NCBI GenBank assembly: GCA_001791325.1
Contig: MGEK01000006.1
Span: forward strand, 1-48,182
Direction of reading: 5' to 3'
Length of the DNA: 48,182 nt
Source: Candidatus Uhrbacteria bacterium RIFCSPLOWO2_01_FULL_47_25
GTDB taxonomy: Bacteria > Patescibacteriota > Patescibacteriia > GWA2-46-9
The position numbers and the translations under genes are program-made. This document shows, one piece after another, positions 37,450 through 45,481 of the stretch (within the stretch, counting starts at the first letter, position 1; the number at the start of each line of letters is the position of its first letter). The notes beneath the pieces are model-generated. The model was given only the letters and a program-made list of their open reading frames with translations. It did not search any database and had not been told where the DNA came from.

Positions 37450-37472
37450 GGTTACTTCCAGTATAAATATGG

Positions 37473-37539
37473 ACCCCGTTAGATATTTGCGGGGTAAAAC
37501 AGGTAAAAAACAAAAAATTATGATGATATCTAATGGGGT
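37473..37539 (+). repeat. ACCCCGTTAGATAT inverted-repeat element at the abiEi start
   Basis: ACCCCGTTAGATAT (37473-37486) and ATATCTAATGGGGT (37526-37539) form 14-bp inverted arms with one mismatch around a 39-bp middle. The right arm overlaps codons 3-7 of abiEi (ISNGV). Related arms are at 39245 and 45773. Confidence 0.7.
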
Positions 37540-38173
37540 GGATAAAAAACCTACAAAGGGCGAATACTTGGATATCTTGTTAAGATCTCCCAAAACCGTC
37601 TTTTCAACCAAAGATGTTGCTTTATTGTGGGTTGAAGAAAGAGAAAATACGGTCAGTGCTAGATTAAATAAATATGCTAAGGCCGGAAAGTTGATTAGAG
37701 TTCGTCGCGGCTTGTATGCCAAAGACAAAAATTACGACAAGTTTGAGTTGGCGACAAGAATCTATACTCCCTCATATATCAGCTTTGAGACCGTTTTGAC
37801 CCGGGCTGGGATTAACTTTCAGTATTACAGCAACATCTTTGTTGCGTCTTATGTTTCGAGAGAAGTAGAAATAGACGGCCAAAAATTTACATTTGTGAGA
37901 ATGAAAAGTTATGTTTTGTCGAATACCGACGGCATTGACCACAAAGCCGGCCATGCCATTGCTACAAAAGAGCGGGCCTTTTTAGACAGAATCTATGTAA
38001 GCAAGGATTATCACTTTGATAATTTGGATTCTTTGGATTGGGATGCGATTTTTCGGATTTTACCCATTTATAACAACAAAAGGATGGCAAAGAGAGTTAA
38101 CGCATATTTTAAACATTATTCCGCAGAAGGCGGATCCGCCTCTGGCGGAAAAAATTCCAATTCAAACATATGA
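37520..38173 (+). CDS. AbiEi-like antitoxin (type IV toxin-antitoxin)
   Basis: 217 residues from ATG 37520 (ATG 37469 or 37523 are alternatives). An N-terminal winged helix ('GEYLDILLRSPKTVFSTKDVALLWVEERENTVSARLNKYAKAGKLIRVRRGLYA') is followed by the AbiEi domain ('YISFETVLTRAGINFQY', 'ERAFLDRIYVSKDYHFDNLDSLDW'). AbiEi antitoxins bind DNA and counter the AbiEii nucleotidyltransferase. It overlaps the toxin gene by 4 bp (ATGA). The C-terminus (GGSASGGKNSNSNI) is encoded by a GGCGGA/TCCGCC hairpin repeat (about 38130-38150) and is probably an acquired tail. Confidence 0.87.
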   Translation: MMISNGVDKKPTKGEYLDILLRSPKTVFSTKDVALLWVEERENTVSARLNKYAKAGKLIRVRRGLYAKDKNYDKFELATRIYTPSYISFETVLTRAGINFQYYSNIFVASYVSREVEIDGQKFTFVRMKSYVLSNTDGIDHKAGHAIATKERAFLDRIYVSKDYHFDNLDSLDWDAIFRILPIYNNKRMAKRVNAYFKHYSAEGGSASGGKNSNSNI

Positions 38174-38865
38174 CCTTAGATTATTCGATACATAAAAACA
38201 TACAGCTTCAGATTCTCAAAGAAATATATACCGACACGACGATTGCTCCGCACCTCGGTTTTAAGGGTGGGACAGCAGCCCTTATGTTTTATGACTTGAA
38301 CCGATTTTCGGTTGACCTTGATTTTGATCTTTTGGATGAAAGCAAAGAGAAAAAGGTATTTGAGAAAATTTTAGAGATTGCCAAAGGATACGGGGATATA
38401 CGAGAATCGCGGATTAAGCGCTACAACTTAATAATAATTCTTTCCTACGACATCAAGGCTCAAAATGTAAAAATCGAAATCAATCGCAGAGAGTTTGGTT
38501 CTCGATACGAGCTCAAAACCCTGCTTGGCATTTCCATGCTTGTAATGATCCGCGAAGATATGTTTGCCAACAAGCTTATGGCAATGTATGAGCGGGTCGG
38601 CAAAACGAGCCGGGATGTTTTTGACGTATATTTCTTTGCGAAAAATAACTGGCCGATTAACAAAGAGATCGTAGAAAAAAGAGCCGGCATGCCTTATAGG
38701 AAAACGGTAGGAAAATGCATTGAGCTTTTAGAGAAGATGAACAATCGGAACATCTTAGATGGTCTTGGCGATTTCTTGACCGAAAGCCAAAAAGATTGGG
38801 CCCGGGCAAAACTCCGTACGGAAACAATTTTTCTATTAAACGCTCGCCTTGAAAGCGAAATATGA
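38170..38865 (+). CDS. AbiEii-like nucleotidyltransferase toxin
   Basis: 231 residues. 'LGFKGGTAALMFYDLNRFSVDLDFDLLDE' contains the GG-T and D-x-D nucleotidyltransferase motif of AbiEii/AbiGii toxins. 'SRDVFDVYFFAKNNWPINKEIVEKR' is the conserved C-terminal helix region. The family modifies tRNA or other acceptors with nucleotides and causes abortive infection or growth arrest. It starts in the ATGA overlap with the antitoxin, giving the canonical antitoxin-toxin order. Length is slightly short of typical AbiEii but the core is complete. Confidence 0.87.
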   Translation: MTLDYSIHKNIQLQILKEIYTDTTIAPHLGFKGGTAALMFYDLNRFSVDLDFDLLDESKEKKVFEKILEIAKGYGDIRESRIKRYNLIIILSYDIKAQNVKIEINRREFGSRYELKTLLGISMLVMIREDMFANKLMAMYERVGKTSRDVFDVYFFAKNNWPINKEIVEKRAGMPYRKTVGKCIELLEKMNNRNILDGLGDFLTESQKDWARAKLRTETIFLLNARLESEI

Positions 38866-38935
38866 AAATGGATATTCGCGGAACGCTCGCCCGGATTGAT
38901 TTTTAATTATTACTTGTAGTGAATTTAATTAAACT

Positions 38936-39340
38936 ATGATTATTGAACTCAAAAAATTCGGCGCAATTCTGATATCCCGTCCCGCCGGCCGGGAGGCGTT
39001 CAACGCTATTCGGCCAGAGCTAAAGCGTGGCGAGGCGGTACAGGTGGATTTTCGCGGAGTGCTTGCGGTAACTCCGTCATGGGTGGATGAATTCCTTTTG
39101 CTTTTAATTGATTATGTCGGCGACAATGTGGAACTTTGGCCGACTGACAACACCTCGGCACTCGCTACGTTTCGGGTACTTGCCGAAGCGAAACAAGAAC
39201 CAGTTGCCAGCCTCGCGCGCCGATATTTAGAAAGTGAAAAATTCACCCCATTAGATACGAAGTTATCTAACGGGGTAAATGTGCGATTCGTCAATAACGA
39301 AGCCAATCGGGAAGAAATTAAGAAAGAGAGAAAAACATGA
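38936..39340 (+). CDS. STAS-like DUF4325 protein, copy 1
   Basis: 134 residues. 'GREAFNAIRPELKRGEAVQVDFRGVLAVTPSWVDEFLLLLIDYV' matches the STAS-like DUF4325 pattern (V.VDF.gV...s..DEF). STAS folds commonly act as phospho-regulated partners of ATPase kinases; no kinase is adjacent to this copy. The tail 'FTPLDTKLSNGVNVRF' is encoded by a palindromic element (39245-39276). The stop overlaps the radC start (ATGA), making it the first gene of a four-gene coupled operon. Copy 2 lies at 45482. Confidence 0.82.
   Translation: MIIELKKFGAILISRPAGREAFNAIRPELKRGEAVQVDFRGVLAVTPSWVDEFLLLLIDYVGDNVELWPTDNTSALATFRVLAEAKQEPVASLARRYLESEKFTPLDTKLSNGVNVRFVNNEANREEIKKERKT
39245..39276 (+). repeat. ACCCCATTAGATA palindromic element in DUF4325 copy 1
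   Basis: ACCCCATTAGATA and TATCTAACGGGGT arms with a 6-bp loop, one mismatch. It lies in frame near the 3' end of the gene and encodes TPLDTKLSNG. Confidence 0.75.
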
Positions 39341-40053
39341 AAATTAAGGACCTGCCCAAAATTGATAGACCACAAAACGAACATCCAAGTGCTGGTCATA
39401 GAAAAAGATTACGCGAAAGGTTTTTGCGCGCTGGGCTGGATGGGTTTGGGGATTATGAAATTGTTGAATTACTTTTAACCTTGGGTACCCCGATGAGAGA
39501 TTGCAAACAAATGGCTAAAGAAGCAATTAAGGAGTTTGGTGGATTACGCGGTGTGCTCGACGCTTCATATGAAGAATTGCAAAAAATAAAAGGACTCGGT
39601 CCTCATAATATTTTTGGCCTGAAATTTTTCCAAGCACTCTCAAAGCGTTATTCTAAAGAGAAACTCCCCAGGAAAATTACATTTGATTCTCCGCAAGCCG
39701 TCATATCTTTTCTTCAAGAAAAAATAGGTCAAGAGCCAAAAGAACATTTCCTGATTCTTTCGTTGAATACGCGCAATAATTTAATCAGGCACGACGAAAT
39801 TTCCATTGGGACTCTCAACGCCAGCATTGTTCACCCGCGCGAAGTTTTCAAAACTGCAATCCAAGCTCTCGCCGCTAATATAATAGTGGCCCATAATCAC
39901 CCTTCAGGTGATTCAGAACCTTCTAGGGAAGATATAGAAATTACCGTGGCGTTGAAAGAAGCTGGTAAAATTATAGGCATCGAGGTTCTAGACCATATAA
40001 TTGTAGCAAGGGAAAAAACTTTCAGCTTCAAAAATAATGACCTTATAGTATGA
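39337..40053 (+). CDS. radC: RadC-family JAB/MPN domain protein
   Basis: 238 residues. An N-terminal helix-hairpin-helix region ('RKRLRERFLRAGLDGFGDYEIVELLLTLG', 'LQKIKGLGPHNIFGLK') precedes a JAMM domain with Glu136 and the metal motif HNHPSGDSEPSRED (His186, His188, Asp at the end). RadC proteins are common in mobile islands; the old link to DNA repair is disputed, and a nuclease or peptidase role is not settled. It overlaps the neighbours on both sides by 4 bp (ATGA), so it is made together with DUF4325 and the MazG-like protein. Confidence 0.92.
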   Translation: MKIKDLPKIDRPQNEHPSAGHRKRLRERFLRAGLDGFGDYEIVELLLTLGTPMRDCKQMAKEAIKEFGGLRGVLDASYEELQKIKGLGPHNIFGLKFFQALSKRYSKEKLPRKITFDSPQAVISFLQEKIGQEPKEHFLILSLNTRNNLIRHDEISIGTLNASIVHPREVFKTAIQALAANIIVAHNHPSGDSEPSREDIEITVALKEAGKIIGIEVLDHIIVAREKTFSFKNNDLIV

Positions 40054-40403
40054 AAGATCAAAGAATAAAGAAACTTATCGCAAAGATAATTAAATTCAGA
40101 GATGCGAGAGACTGGAAGCAGTTTCACAACCCTAAAGATGTCGCGTTATCTCTTGTATTGGAATCGGCAGAAGTGCTTGAACATTTCCAATGGAAAACCA
40201 AAGAGGAAATAGAAGAATACGTTAAAACAGCAAAGAACGAGATAGGAGAAGAACTTGCAGATGTATTATACTGGGTTTTGTTGTTAAGCAATGATCTAGA
40301 AATTGATGTTCTTGATGCCCTTGATTCTAAAATGAAGAAAAATGAACAAAAATATCCAGTTGATAGGGCTAAGGGAAGGCACACAAAGTATACAGATTTA
40401 TGA
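40050..40403 (+). CDS. MazG-like nucleotide pyrophosphohydrolase
   Basis: 117 residues. 'ALSLVLESAEVLEHFQW' and 'NEIGEELADVLYWVLLLSNDLEID' supply the E-x-x-E and E-x-x-D helices that bind Mg2+ in the MazG / RS21-C6 (dCTPase-like) family. These hydrolyse (d)NTPs to (d)NMPs and PPi, either cleaning up modified nucleotides or starving phage. ATGA overlaps on both sides couple it to radC and the EVE-like nuclease. Confidence 0.87.
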   Translation: MKDQRIKKLIAKIIKFRDARDWKQFHNPKDVALSLVLESAEVLEHFQWKTKEEIEEYVKTAKNEIGEELADVLYWVLLLSNDLEIDVLDALDSKMKKNEQKYPVDRAKGRHTKYTDL

Positions 40404-41506
40404 TTGACTTCACCCCGTCATTAATCGCAAAAGGATTTTTCAGGTTTACTGGACCGCCCGAGAACTGGTTGACGGCGATTAAGTTCATGACTTGGGGGTT
40501 AGAAGAAAAGTTACATCCTCGATGGGAAAAAATCCAACCAGGCGACATATTTTTTATACATAGCACAGGCCCGCAAACTTCTTTATTCGAAAACGCTAGG
40601 TCAGGGATTATAGGTTTGGGGGTGGTGGGACCAAATTTCTCAATTAAAAATAATTACCTCTGGATTAGAGAGTTTGAAGAAAAGCGGAATATTTGGCCTC
40701 TTCTGGTCCCTTTTTCAGAAATTTATTTATTTAGCGAACTGCCACCGCGCGAAAGTTGGGTAGTGCCTAGCTCTACAAATATCCAACAAATAACTAACTT
40801 AGTTGATAGGTTATTAAAAAACTACATACCCTTAGCGAGTCTTCAAGGTTTTCCGCGGATGGGAAGTTTTTCTCCTGTTTCTAAAACAGTATCAGAACAA
40901 ATCCTCTATGATAAAAGGCCTCTCTACATTTATACAAGTGAAATAGCGTTAAGTACTCTGAAGGCAAAACCAACAAGATTAGAAAAAATAAAAAGCGCTT
41001 CGGAAACACTGCGATACGCAGAAACATTGAGGGTATTTGACACAATCAGAAAACGAATGGTCCGAGAAACGCCTGGTCAATATACTCGCGATAATGAATT
41101 GCTGGCGAGGGCCGAAGCTGCTCATAGCACTATTTTAGAAGAGCTTATTGAGATATTTAGGAACAAAGGATATGAAACACGCTCAAATAAGCATGTAGAC
41201 CTATTTGCATATAATAAAGAAAGGTCATTCTTGTTCGAAGTAAAAAGTACTGAAAATAAAAATTTCATAAGTCAGGCCAGAAAAGGTTTAATTCAACTTT
41301 TCGAATATGATTATTTCGAAATACGGAAATTCACGTCTGAAAATAAATTTGATTTTAAAGATAAGTATAAAATTTTAGTACCCTCACAAATTCCTAAAGA
41401 CACTAATTATGTGGGGTTCATTAACGATTTAAAAACTGGCGTAGCAGTAGTAAAAGATAGGTCTATTAAACCTGTGGGTGCAGATTTTGGTTTTTCAAAA
41501 ATATAA
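40400..41506 (+). CDS. EVE/PUA-like domain fused to a PD-(D/E)XK nuclease
   Basis: 368 residues. Residues 1-115 resemble an EVE/PUA-like fold ('WEKIQPGDIFFIHSTGPQ', 'GIIGLGVVGPNF'), a domain that reads modified bases. Residues 240-310 carry a PD-(D/E)XK nuclease signature: 'AHSTILEELIEIFRNKGYETR', Asp267 in HVDLFAYN, Glu280-Val-Lys282 in FLFEVKS, then 'SQARKGLIQLFEYDYF'. The combination suggests a modification-dependent endonuclease, as in type IV restriction. It is last in the ATGA-coupled operon. The EVE call is moderate; the nuclease call is stronger. Confidence 0.72.
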   Translation: MIDFTPSLIAKGFFRFTGPPENWLTAIKFMTWGLEEKLHPRWEKIQPGDIFFIHSTGPQTSLFENARSGIIGLGVVGPNFSIKNNYLWIREFEEKRNIWPLLVPFSEIYLFSELPPRESWVVPSSTNIQQITNLVDRLLKNYIPLASLQGFPRMGSFSPVSKTVSEQILYDKRPLYIYTSEIALSTLKAKPTRLEKIKSASETLRYAETLRVFDTIRKRMVRETPGQYTRDNELLARAEAAHSTILEELIEIFRNKGYETRSNKHVDLFAYNKERSFLFEVKSTENKNFISQARKGLIQLFEYDYFEIRKFTSENKFDFKDKYKILVPSQIPKDTNYVGFINDLKTGVAVVKDRSIKPVGADFGFSKI

Positions 41507-41582
41507 TAAAATATAATTCTGTTTATAAACTCTACGCCCTCCCTCCAGAGGCGGGCAGGCACCCCGGAGGAGATTAAGATCG

Positions 41583-43373
41583 TTGAACAAGATTATGGCA
41601 CGAAAAACAATTGAAAATTTAACAAAAAGTAGCCTTTCAAAAGTTTTTAGACGCCTTAAAAAAGATACAAAGGGCTTTTCTACATTATTGGTGCGAGATC
41701 CTATTGATTTTGTAGATTTTGAATCAAATTTGGATGAGGCGCTTGATTCTTTGTTATCTGAAATTAACAAAAATCATTATCACCCTCAAAAACCGTGCCT
41801 ACACCCTTCGCCAAAAAGTAAAGGTATCAATCGCCCAACCGTTGTATTTGATGTAAAAGATGCGCTGGTTTATCGTTTCTGCATTGAACAAATTGAAGAT
41901 GTGCTTTTCAAAAAAGCTAGACAGAAAAACATCCGTGGTGGAGTAAAAATTACCCCGAATCGCGCGGTCAGTGGCGGTGATTTCTACGAAAAATGGTTTA
42001 AAGATTGGGCAGATCACCTAGATGGTATTAAAGATAGCCTCACAACGAAAAGATACTTAGTTAATACAGATATCGCCTCTTACTTTGAAAACATAAATAT
42101 TTTAGTGCTTAAGGACTTGGTGCGAAGTGATGTGAAAGAGAAAAAAGGCGTTATGAATTTACTTTTTTATTTTTTGGAGAATACAAGATTTCGAATCGAT
42201 TATGAAGTTAACACTTTTACAGGACTCCTTCAGGAAGATATTGACTGTTCTCGTGTATTGGCATACTACTTTTTGCATCTTCATGATGGTGTAATGCGGG
42301 CTTTTTGCAAAGAGCATGACGCCGAGTTTTATCGCTTTGTAGACGATATGTCTATTGCAGTAAACTCAGAGGTTATTGGCAAAAAGGCATTAAGATGTAT
42401 CACCGAATCCCTGAGGAGGTTAAATTTAGTATCCAGTATAGAAAAAACCACAATCTTCAATCAAAAAATAGCCAAACAGCAACTTTTCTTTGCTGAAAAT
42501 ACAAAACTATCGGAATTTGAAAAAAATGTCTTGCTTAAGTTGGGAAAAGGTCAAAAAGTTACAAGAGAAGTTCAGGCGATACAGAAATATTACCAAAAAC
42601 TTTTAAGAGATGAGAAAGATGAATACAAAAATTGGATAAAAATACTCAAAAGATTTTATTCACTTGCGGCATACACGAAATCTAACTTTCTATTTTCGGA
42701 TATAACAAAACATCTCATTGATTACCCCATCCTTTTTACAGGAAGCAATACGAAATTAAGTAAATATCTTCTTAGGACCCGGGGCGAGAAAAAATTCAAT
42801 AGTGTGATGAGTGGGATTATTAAATATCTCTATTCAAAGGAAAATCTTTACTCGGCTACCGAGACAAGTTTGCTCGAGCTTTTATTAACTATTGATCCGC
42901 AGAACTATTCTCCTAGTGTAAAAATTAAAATTAAAACCCTAGCTGACGATATTCTATTTAAAAAAAATGGTTATAACCCCCTTTCAGATTATGCTCGAGC
43001 ATTGGCTTGTTTATTTTTCTATCGCTATAGACGCAGCGATATTGATCGGATCGCAAATCACTATTTACGATCAAACGAAGAAAACCGTCTAATAAGAAAA
43101 TATTTGATTTCTGTTTCGTTAATAACGCAAAACAACGATTTGCGAACCAAGGTGTTAAATAAAGCGAAGAAAGAACAAGATCTTTCAATTAACCGTCTGA
43201 TTAATCTCGTTGATAACATCAATGAGTATAAAAAGTTGCCAACAATCAAACACTATCTTAAAGAAAAAGAAGTTTACTATACCTATAAAAATCCATCAGT
43301 TCAGATAATAGAAAAATATAGGGCGGTACGCGCAGAAATACTTAACGAAATTATCAGTATTTACTCAACCTAA
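41583..43373 (+). CDS. Reverse transcriptase of an unknown (defence-like) group
   Basis: About 596 residues. RT motifs: Asp163 in LVNTDIASYFENI, 'TGLLQEDIDCSRVLAYYFL' as the template/primer-grip-like motif, and RFVDD with Asp254-Asp255 as the catalytic pair. Fingers-type segments lie before ('RPTVVFDVKDALVYRFCIEQI'). After the palm, ~300 residues are alpha-helical with no integrase, maturase (X) or HNH domain, which argues against a group II intron or retron and for an Abi/UG-type RT. TTG 41583 has GGAGGAG 10 nt upstream; ATG 41595 is the alternative. It sits 76 bp after the EVE-nuclease gene. Confidence 0.83.
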   Translation: MNKIMARKTIENLTKSSLSKVFRRLKKDTKGFSTLLVRDPIDFVDFESNLDEALDSLLSEINKNHYHPQKPCLHPSPKSKGINRPTVVFDVKDALVYRFCIEQIEDVLFKKARQKNIRGGVKITPNRAVSGGDFYEKWFKDWADHLDGIKDSLTTKRYLVNTDIASYFENINILVLKDLVRSDVKEKKGVMNLLFYFLENTRFRIDYEVNTFTGLLQEDIDCSRVLAYYFLHLHDGVMRAFCKEHDAEFYRFVDDMSIAVNSEVIGKKALRCITESLRRLNLVSSIEKTTIFNQKIAKQQLFFAENTKLSEFEKNVLLKLGKGQKVTREVQAIQKYYQKLLRDEKDEYKNWIKILKRFYSLAAYTKSNFLFSDITKHLIDYPILFTGSNTKLSKYLLRTRGEKKFNSVMSGIIKYLYSKENLYSATETSLLELLLTIDPQNYSPSVKIKIKTLADDILFKKNGYNPLSDYARALACLFFYRYRRSDIDRIANHYLRSNEENRLIRKYLISVSLITQNNDLRTKVLNKAKKEQDLSINRLINLVDNINEYKKLPTIKHYLKEKEVYYTYKNPSVQIIEKYRAVRAEILNEIISIYST

Positions 43374-43464
43374 GAAAAAAATACGCAAATAAAAAGATGA
43401 ATCCAGAAAAATATTATTACAACCGATTTCGTGATCAGTTTACGGAGTTTGTTAGAAAATCAAA

Positions 43465-43626
43465 AGCCCTTTCTCGCCTCTCCAAATCCAAAAACAAATT
43501 GTCCAAAAATTGTCGGTAGTTCAGGAATATAAAACGCGACTCATTGAGCAACGAGCGAAATTAAAAGAACTATTTGACAGTATGCTACATCAATCTTTCA
43601 GTAATAAAACATCCTTACAAACTTGA
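43465..43626 (+). pseudogene. Remnant of a type I restriction specificity subunit (HsdS) C-terminus
   Basis: An open frame reads 'SPLQIQKQIVQKLSVVQEYK' followed by 'TRLIEQRAKLKELFDSML', the hallmark C-terminal coiled coil of HsdS. The rest of HsdS is missing, as are hsdM and hsdR. A separate small frame just upstream (ATG 43397, 'MNPEKYYYNRFRDQF') overlaps it in another register. The remnant runs into the operator-like repeat at 43608. Confidence 0.75.
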
Positions 43627-43641
43627 GAATATGAGAATGTT
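43608..43641 (+). promoter_or_regulatory. Operator-like repeat, site 1
   Basis: AACATCCTTACAAACTTGAG followed by AATATGAGAATGTT, an imperfect palindrome. It ends 5 bp before the SWIM gene ATG. The same core recurs at 44379, 45881 and 46217. Confidence 0.65.
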
Positions 43642-43646
43642 TTTGT

Positions 43647-44378
43647 ATGCAGCCGAAATACGATTTGGATAAAATTAAATTTGCGACGGATGGGCCGACT
43701 TTTGAGAAGGCGGTTGATTTGTATGAGAAAGGAAAGGTAACACAATTTAAGGAAGAACTTAATGGATTTTTCGCGATTGTTTTAGGAACGAAACCATACA
43801 AGGTTTATGTAGATAACCGGCATTATGATCAAGGTGACTGCGAGTGTTATCTCGGCCAGAATGATACGCTTTGCAAGCATATGGTGGCGGTTGCGATTCG
43901 GGCCGTAACCGGTGGTAAACCGCTTTCAGACGAAAATAAGCGGCTTGTAACTCAAGTTACTTGTAGCGGTAAATTGGGGGAGTTAAGCAAGAATGAATTA
44001 TCTGTGGTGAAAAAATCCATCACTGGCGCCATGAAATATATAAAACCGTATAATGGCCCCTCTCGCATTTGGTTTTCATATCAAAGTTCACTGTCGGAAG
44101 GGTGTAATCGGCTGGCAAAAATTGTCTCGGAGTTACCGGTGAGCGAACAGACGGCGAAGTTACTAGTTGATATGCTTCTTCGGCTTGATAACAAACTCTG
44201 CCGGAGCGGTATTGATGATTCTGACGGCACCGTTGGCGGTTTTATTGAGGAAACCGTACAAATGCTCAAAGAATACTCAAAACTTGATCCTTTTTGCGCG
44301 AAAGCGTTCAATGAACTGAAAGACAAAGAAACTTGTTTCGGCTGGGAAGAGCCTCTTTTGGATATTGGTCATCATTAG
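43647..44378 (+). CDS. SWIM zinc-finger protein
   Basis: 243 residues. 'YDQGDCECYLGQNDTLCKHMVAVAI' gives the SWIM motif C-x-C-x8-C-x-H (Cys65, Cys67, Cys76, His78). SWIM fingers bind DNA or protein and often accompany SNF2 helicases; none is near. The C-terminal half is helical ('VVKKSITGAMKYIKPYNGPS', 'ETVQMLKEYSKL') with no known domain. The operator-like repeat at 43608 lies right at its start and another follows its stop directly, so it is likely under the same control as the genes that follow. Confidence 0.8.
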   Translation: MQPKYDLDKIKFATDGPTFEKAVDLYEKGKVTQFKEELNGFFAIVLGTKPYKVYVDNRHYDQGDCECYLGQNDTLCKHMVAVAIRAVTGGKPLSDENKRLVTQVTCSGKLGELSKNELSVVKKSITGAMKYIKPYNGPSRIWFSYQSSLSEGCNRLAKIVSELPVSEQTAKLLVDMLLRLDNKLCRSGIDDSDGTVGGFIEETVQMLKEYSKLDPFCAKAFNELKDKETCFGWEEPLLDIGHH

Positions 44379-44455
44379 AACATCCTTATAAACTTGAGAA
44401 TGTTGGTATGATGTAGTACAATGTGAATATGGGCAAAATTAAAACTGCAAAACAA
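44379..44455 (+). repeat. 77-bp direct repeat (operator, promoter and gene start), copy 1
   Basis: Identical at 75 of 77 positions to 45881-45957. It contains the operator core AACATCCTTATAAACTTGAG, a promoter TTGAGA-N17-TACAAT, and the first codons of the winged-helix gene. Together the two copies flank the MerR-HATPase/DUF4325 cassette. Confidence 0.88.
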
Positions 44456-44464
44456 GGAGTTTGA
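44429..44464 (+). pseudogene. Truncated start of an ArsR-type regulator gene
   Basis: ATG 44429 encodes MGKIKTAKQ, the same first nine residues as the intact gene at 45931, then GV and a stop. The remainder is lost; GC-rich repeat DNA follows. Confidence 0.8.
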
Positions 44465-44743
44465 TCCTGATTAATTTGACGAAGATCCTCCTTCGTCCTG
44501 AATTTACTGAAGGACTACGGACGGGCGCAGCGAGCAACCCGCATGTGCCGACCTGCGCTTCGCCGATGGCTTCGGTCTGGCTTCGGCGGCCGGGAAAAAT
44601 ACCTTATTGCAGTTAAAGAAATTCAAACGGCCTTATATGCGGGCTAATCCTTAATTTTCGCCTATTTTTGCATAGTTTGTTAACTTTGTGCATAGATTTT
44701 ACTGCATATTGCATAGATTTTAAAGATGTAATAGGATACGGAA
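44456..44743. other. Repeat-rich gap before the MerR-HATPase gene with TGCATAG iterons
   Basis: 44486-44520 is a CTTCGTCC..GGACTACGG palindromic repeat; 44550-44595 is a GCTTCGCCGATGGC / GGCTTCGGCGG repeat, both kinds seen elsewhere in the window. From 44669 there are TGCATAG copies at 44669, 44689 and 44710 plus TGCATA at 44703, spaced about 20 bp (two helical turns). They lie 30-75 bp before the ATG and may be operator sites for the encoded MerR-type protein. No gene is seen. Confidence 0.55.
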
Positions 44744-45463
44744 ATGGATGAAAGATTGCTTAAAATTAGTGAAGCCGCCGAAATTCTAGGTGTTTCTATA
44801 GATACGCTTCGTCGTTGGGATGAAAGTGGGAAGTTAACTGCGATTAAAAAGGAGGGCGGTACGCATCGTTATTATTGGGAAAAAGATATAGAGATTTTTG
44901 CAAGCGATCTTTTTAAGTTTGCTTCTGATTGGATCAAAGAGGGAGCCGAATTTCCCGGCACTTTTTACTGCCCTACGAGCGCTGTGTTTCAGGCAAGGCT
45001 GGTAAAAATGGAGCGTATGATTATGGAAAAGCCGGGCTTCGAAAAATTATACTCTTTGATTGTTCTGGTAGCCGGGGAAATCGGAGATAATTCATTTGCT
45101 CATAACTTGGGAAAATGGCCGGATACTCCGGGGATCTTCTTTGGATACGACATTCAAAAGGGTACCATTGTTCTTGCCGATCGGGGTTTGGGTATTTTAG
45201 AAACGTTGCGCCGCGTTCGCCCGGATTTATCTACGCATGTGAAAGCAGTTGAGGTGGCATTTACGGAATTTATATCCGGCCGCGCGCCGGAAAAGCGTGG
45301 TAATGGTCTTAAATTAGTTCGAGAAGTGGTTCTTACCCAGCCGATTGATCTATTTTTCGTGAGTGGTGATGCAGAGGTATATTTAAAGGGCGCCAATAAA
45401 TCCTTTCAGGTTACTCGTGGCCCGAATGTAATACGCGGTTGTATGGCAAAAATTAATTTTTAA
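44744..45463 (+). CDS. MerR-type HTH fused to a GHKL/histidine-kinase-like ATPase
   Basis: 239 residues. Residues 4-50 form a MerR/excisionase-type HTH ('LKISEAAEILGVSIDTLRRWDESGKLTAIKKEGGTHRYY'). Residues ~95-235 look like a GHKL ATPase: N box Glu112-x3-Asn116 (GEIGDNSFAHN), G1 box DRGLGI (146-151) and G2 box KRGNGLKLV (184-192). No phospho-acceptor His domain or receiver is present, so it resembles RsbW-type anti-sigma/Ser kinases more than a sensor kinase. A STAS-like protein follows 18 bp later, suggesting partner switching that controls DNA binding. This pairing is an inference. Confidence 0.8.
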   Translation: MDERLLKISEAAEILGVSIDTLRRWDESGKLTAIKKEGGTHRYYWEKDIEIFASDLFKFASDWIKEGAEFPGTFYCPTSAVFQARLVKMERMIMEKPGFEKLYSLIVLVAGEIGDNSFAHNLGKWPDTPGIFFGYDIQKGTIVLADRGLGILETLRRVRPDLSTHVKAVEVAFTEFISGRAPEKRGNGLKLVREVVLTQPIDLFFVSGDAEVYLKGANKSFQVTRGPNVIRGCMAKINF

Positions 45464-45481
45464 CGTAATCTAATAAAATAT

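Noticed and set aside
37286-37519. Long 5' extension of the AbiEi frame
   Set aside because: It overlaps the HNH gene in another frame and has no homology to AbiEi; later ATGs fit the domain.
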